Below the pieces are notes generated by a model, which was not told the DNA's origin, ran no database searches, and worked only from the letters and a program-made list of their open reading frames with translations. DNA of 64,000 bases from Alcaligenaceae bacterium SAGV5 (GTDB lineage: Bacteria > Pseudomonadota > Gammaproteobacteria > Burkholderiales > Burkholderiaceae_B): positions 558,001-622,000 of the forward strand of contig SPDP01000002.1 in the NCBI GenBank assembly GCA_009360345.1, read 5' to 3'. The position numbers and the translations under genes were made by a program. Shown one piece after another: positions 62,547 to 64,000 of the stretch (position 1 is its first letter; each line of letters starts with the position of its first letter).

Positions 62547-64000
62547 ATGCAGCCCCCTCCGGCGGAACCCTCTACCCGCATAGCCTGGGTTACAGCCAAG
62601 ATCGACTGGTTCTTAAGCAACTTCTCGTATTACCTCGTGCCGGCCGCGATCTTCGTTTTCTCGCTGGTGGCGCTCACGCTGGAACACAGCATCTACGACA
62701 CCAACGACAACCGCGTCCTGTCCTTCGCGGTGGTTGCCGACGACACGGGCCTGACCGCTTCGCAAGCGCTGACCGCCCTGGCTTCCAAACCCGGTGTCCA
62801 GTTCCACGACACCCGCCTGGCCGAAACGCCGTTCTGGTTCCGCTTCACCGCCCCGCCTTCGAACACGCCCCAAAGCGTGGAACTCCCCTCTCGCCATGCA
62901 CAGGACATCTCATGCTGGAGCGCCACCAGCCTGGCGCCCCTGGGCACGGCCACGCGCGCCGGCACGTCCGGCAGCCTGCGATCGGTGAAATCCGGCTTCG
63001 CGCTGGACCTGGGCGCGCACCCGCATCCCCACGACGTACTGTGCCAGGCGCACTTCTCGGGGCCCGCCCGCATCACCGTCGAGGCCTGGCCCGAATCGGA
63101 GCTGGCGCTGTCCCATCTCGCCTATCACCACGCGACCGGCGTGCTCGAAGGCGGGCTGCTGACACTCACGGTGCTCACGCTGATGACGGCCCTGATCAAT
63201 CGCGATGCGCGCTACCTGCTGTTCGCGATCTGGCTGGTCGGCAACCTGCGCCTGGGCGGCATCACCATGGGCTTCGACACGCAATGGCTGGAACGCACCA
63301 TTCCCAACGAATGGATGGCGATGACCCGCAAGCTGACCATCGCCGCCTACTACATCGTCACCTACACCCTGTTCAGCCAGTTCATGCGGACCGAGCTCAG
63401 CCGCGTGGGCTACGGTTGGCTGCTGCGCGCGGGTTCGCGCTCCGGCCTGGTCCTGCTGGTCCTGGCCCTCGTCCTGAGCTTCGCCTCTTTCCTGCCCGCC
63501 ATGTGGGTGGTGGCCTCGTTCGGCATCTTCGTCGTCATCTTCTTCCTGGCTCGCATCGTCGTCGTCACGCGTTCGCGCATCGCGCTCTGGTACGCCGCGG
63601 CGCTGGGCATCGTCCTGTTCTCCACCTTCTCCGAGGTCATCGCCGCGGCATTCGACTTCAAGGCCCTGGTCGGCGCGCTCAACAGCGTCACGGCCGCGCT
63701 GGCGTCCAGCCTCGTGGCGGCCTTCGCCTTCGCCGAGCAGATACGCGTGGAACGGATCGAACGCGAACATGCCGAGGCCGAGCTGCAACGCGCCTACGAA
63801 GTCACGCCCGTGGGCCTGTTCACGCTGGAACCCGACGGCCGGTTCGTGCGCGCCAATACCGCCATGCAGGAAAGGCTCGGCCTGGAGGGCCGGCCGCTGC
63901 ATGAACTGCGCTGGCAGAACTACTTCGAACCGGGCGCGCTGGCACGGCTCAAGGACATCGCCGACCGCGGCGGCGAAGCGGAAATCCAGGCCCAGCCCAT
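62547..64000 (+). CDS. membrane sensor protein with PAS-like domain (partial, runs off window)
   Basis: An open frame from ATG 62547 to the window edge, 484 residues visible and no stop. One helix near residues 25-45 (YYLVPAAIFVFSLVALTLEH) precedes a periplasmic region of ~170 residues. About seven helices follow (EGGLLTLTVLTLMTALI to SVTAALASSLVAAFAFAEQI), then a short coiled coil and a PAS-like domain (AYEVTPVGLFTLEPDGRFVRANTAM, in two strands). This is the 7TMR-DISM-type layout that usually carries a kinase, GGDEF or EAL output domain; the output lies beyond the window. AAGG six bases before the ATG. It directly follows the FeeM-like gene. Confidence 0.82.
   Translation, partial: MQPPPAEPSTRIAWVTAKIDWFLSNFSYYLVPAAIFVFSLVALTLEHSIYDTNDNRVLSFAVVADDTGLTASQALTALASKPGVQFHDTRLAETPFWFRFTAPPSNTPQSVELPSRHAQDISCWSATSLAPLGTATRAGTSGSLRSVKSGFALDLGAHPHPHDVLCQAHFSGPARITVEAWPESELALSHLAYHHATGVLEGGLLTLTVLTLMTALINRDARYLLFAIWLVGNLRLGGITMGFDTQWLERTIPNEWMAMTRKLTIAAYYIVTYTLFSQFMRTELSRVGYGWLLRAGSRSGLVLLVLALVLSFASFLPAMWVVASFGIFVVIFFLARIVVVTRSRIALWYAAALGIVLFSTFSEVIAAAFDFKALVGALNSVTAALASSLVAAFAFAEQIRVERIEREHAEAELQRAYEVTPVGLFTLEPDGRFVRANTAMQERLGLEGRPLHELRWQNYFEPGALARLKDIADRGGEAEIQAQP

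Overview
The window is high-GC, gene-dense bacterial chromosome with no rRNA, tRNA, CRISPR array, insertion sequence or phage gene that I could see. Seven genes encode Bug/TctC-type periplasmic tricarboxylate-transporter receptors (signal peptide, then a motif like YPSRPIRIIVPY). Such expansions are typical of Alcaligenaceae, above all Bordetella and Achromobacter. Together with many LysR regulators, a polyphosphate:AMP phosphotransferase and a FeeM-like N-acyl synthase, this suggests a Bordetella-like beta-proteobacterium. The genus is an inference from gene content; no database was searched.

Layout. 1-5.9 kb: thioesterase, aldo/keto reductase, a small protein resembling a degenerate kinase ATPase domain, a PepSY membrane protein, and a flavin monooxygenase divergent from its LysR regulator. 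5.8-11.3 kb (minus strand): a D-glutamate-cyclase-like protein, Bug receptor, Asp/Glu-racemase/maleate-isomerase-like enzyme and LysR, followed by a Cys/Met PLP enzyme and a ferredoxin. 11.4-17.4 kb (plus): LysR, Bug, dienelactone hydrolase, M28 peptidase, D-amino-acid-dehydrogenase-like flavoprotein and TSUP exporter, mostly with ATGA overlaps. 17.4-23.6 kb: cyclopropane fatty acid synthase, Crp/Fnr regulator, RidA-like protein with Bug, BCCT transporter, GST.

23.7-28.8 kb is the most interesting unit. It has an alpha/beta hydrolase, an EntE/DhbE-like aryl acid ligase, a two-domain-length VOC protein with an intact His/His/Glu triad, and a salicylyl-CoA/anthraniloyl-CoA-type monooxygenase. 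The last three overlap by ATGA, and the cluster starts with a consensus-like promoter covered by a perfect palindrome. It reads as a CoA-dependent route for an ortho-substituted aromatic acid.

28.8-43.6 kb is more housekeeping in character: an apparently N-truncated MscS channel, hybrid histidine kinase, M20 peptidase, MFS transporter, double-domain PPK2, fumarase C, a MarR-controlled DHA2 efflux pump, SDR, DOPA-dioxygenase-like protein and LLM oxidoreductase. The fumarase and DHA2 genes each end in an ~85-nt structured repeat whose stems covary; a third copy lies near 50.2 kb.

43.8-61.6 kb is a mosaic of small catabolic units. Each couples a Bug receptor to one or two enzymes: an octopine-dehydrogenase-like enzyme, two enolase-superfamily enzymes, amidase, asparaginase, enoyl-CoA hydratase, alcohol dehydrogenase and acyl-CoA ligase. 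An IclR regulator at 60 kb and the alcohol dehydrogenase/hydratase promoter share a near-identical palindrome, so that block is probably one regulon. The window ends with a FeeM-like synthase and the 5' part of a membrane sensor gene running off the right edge. Convergent neighbours often overlap tail to tail, once by 124 bp.
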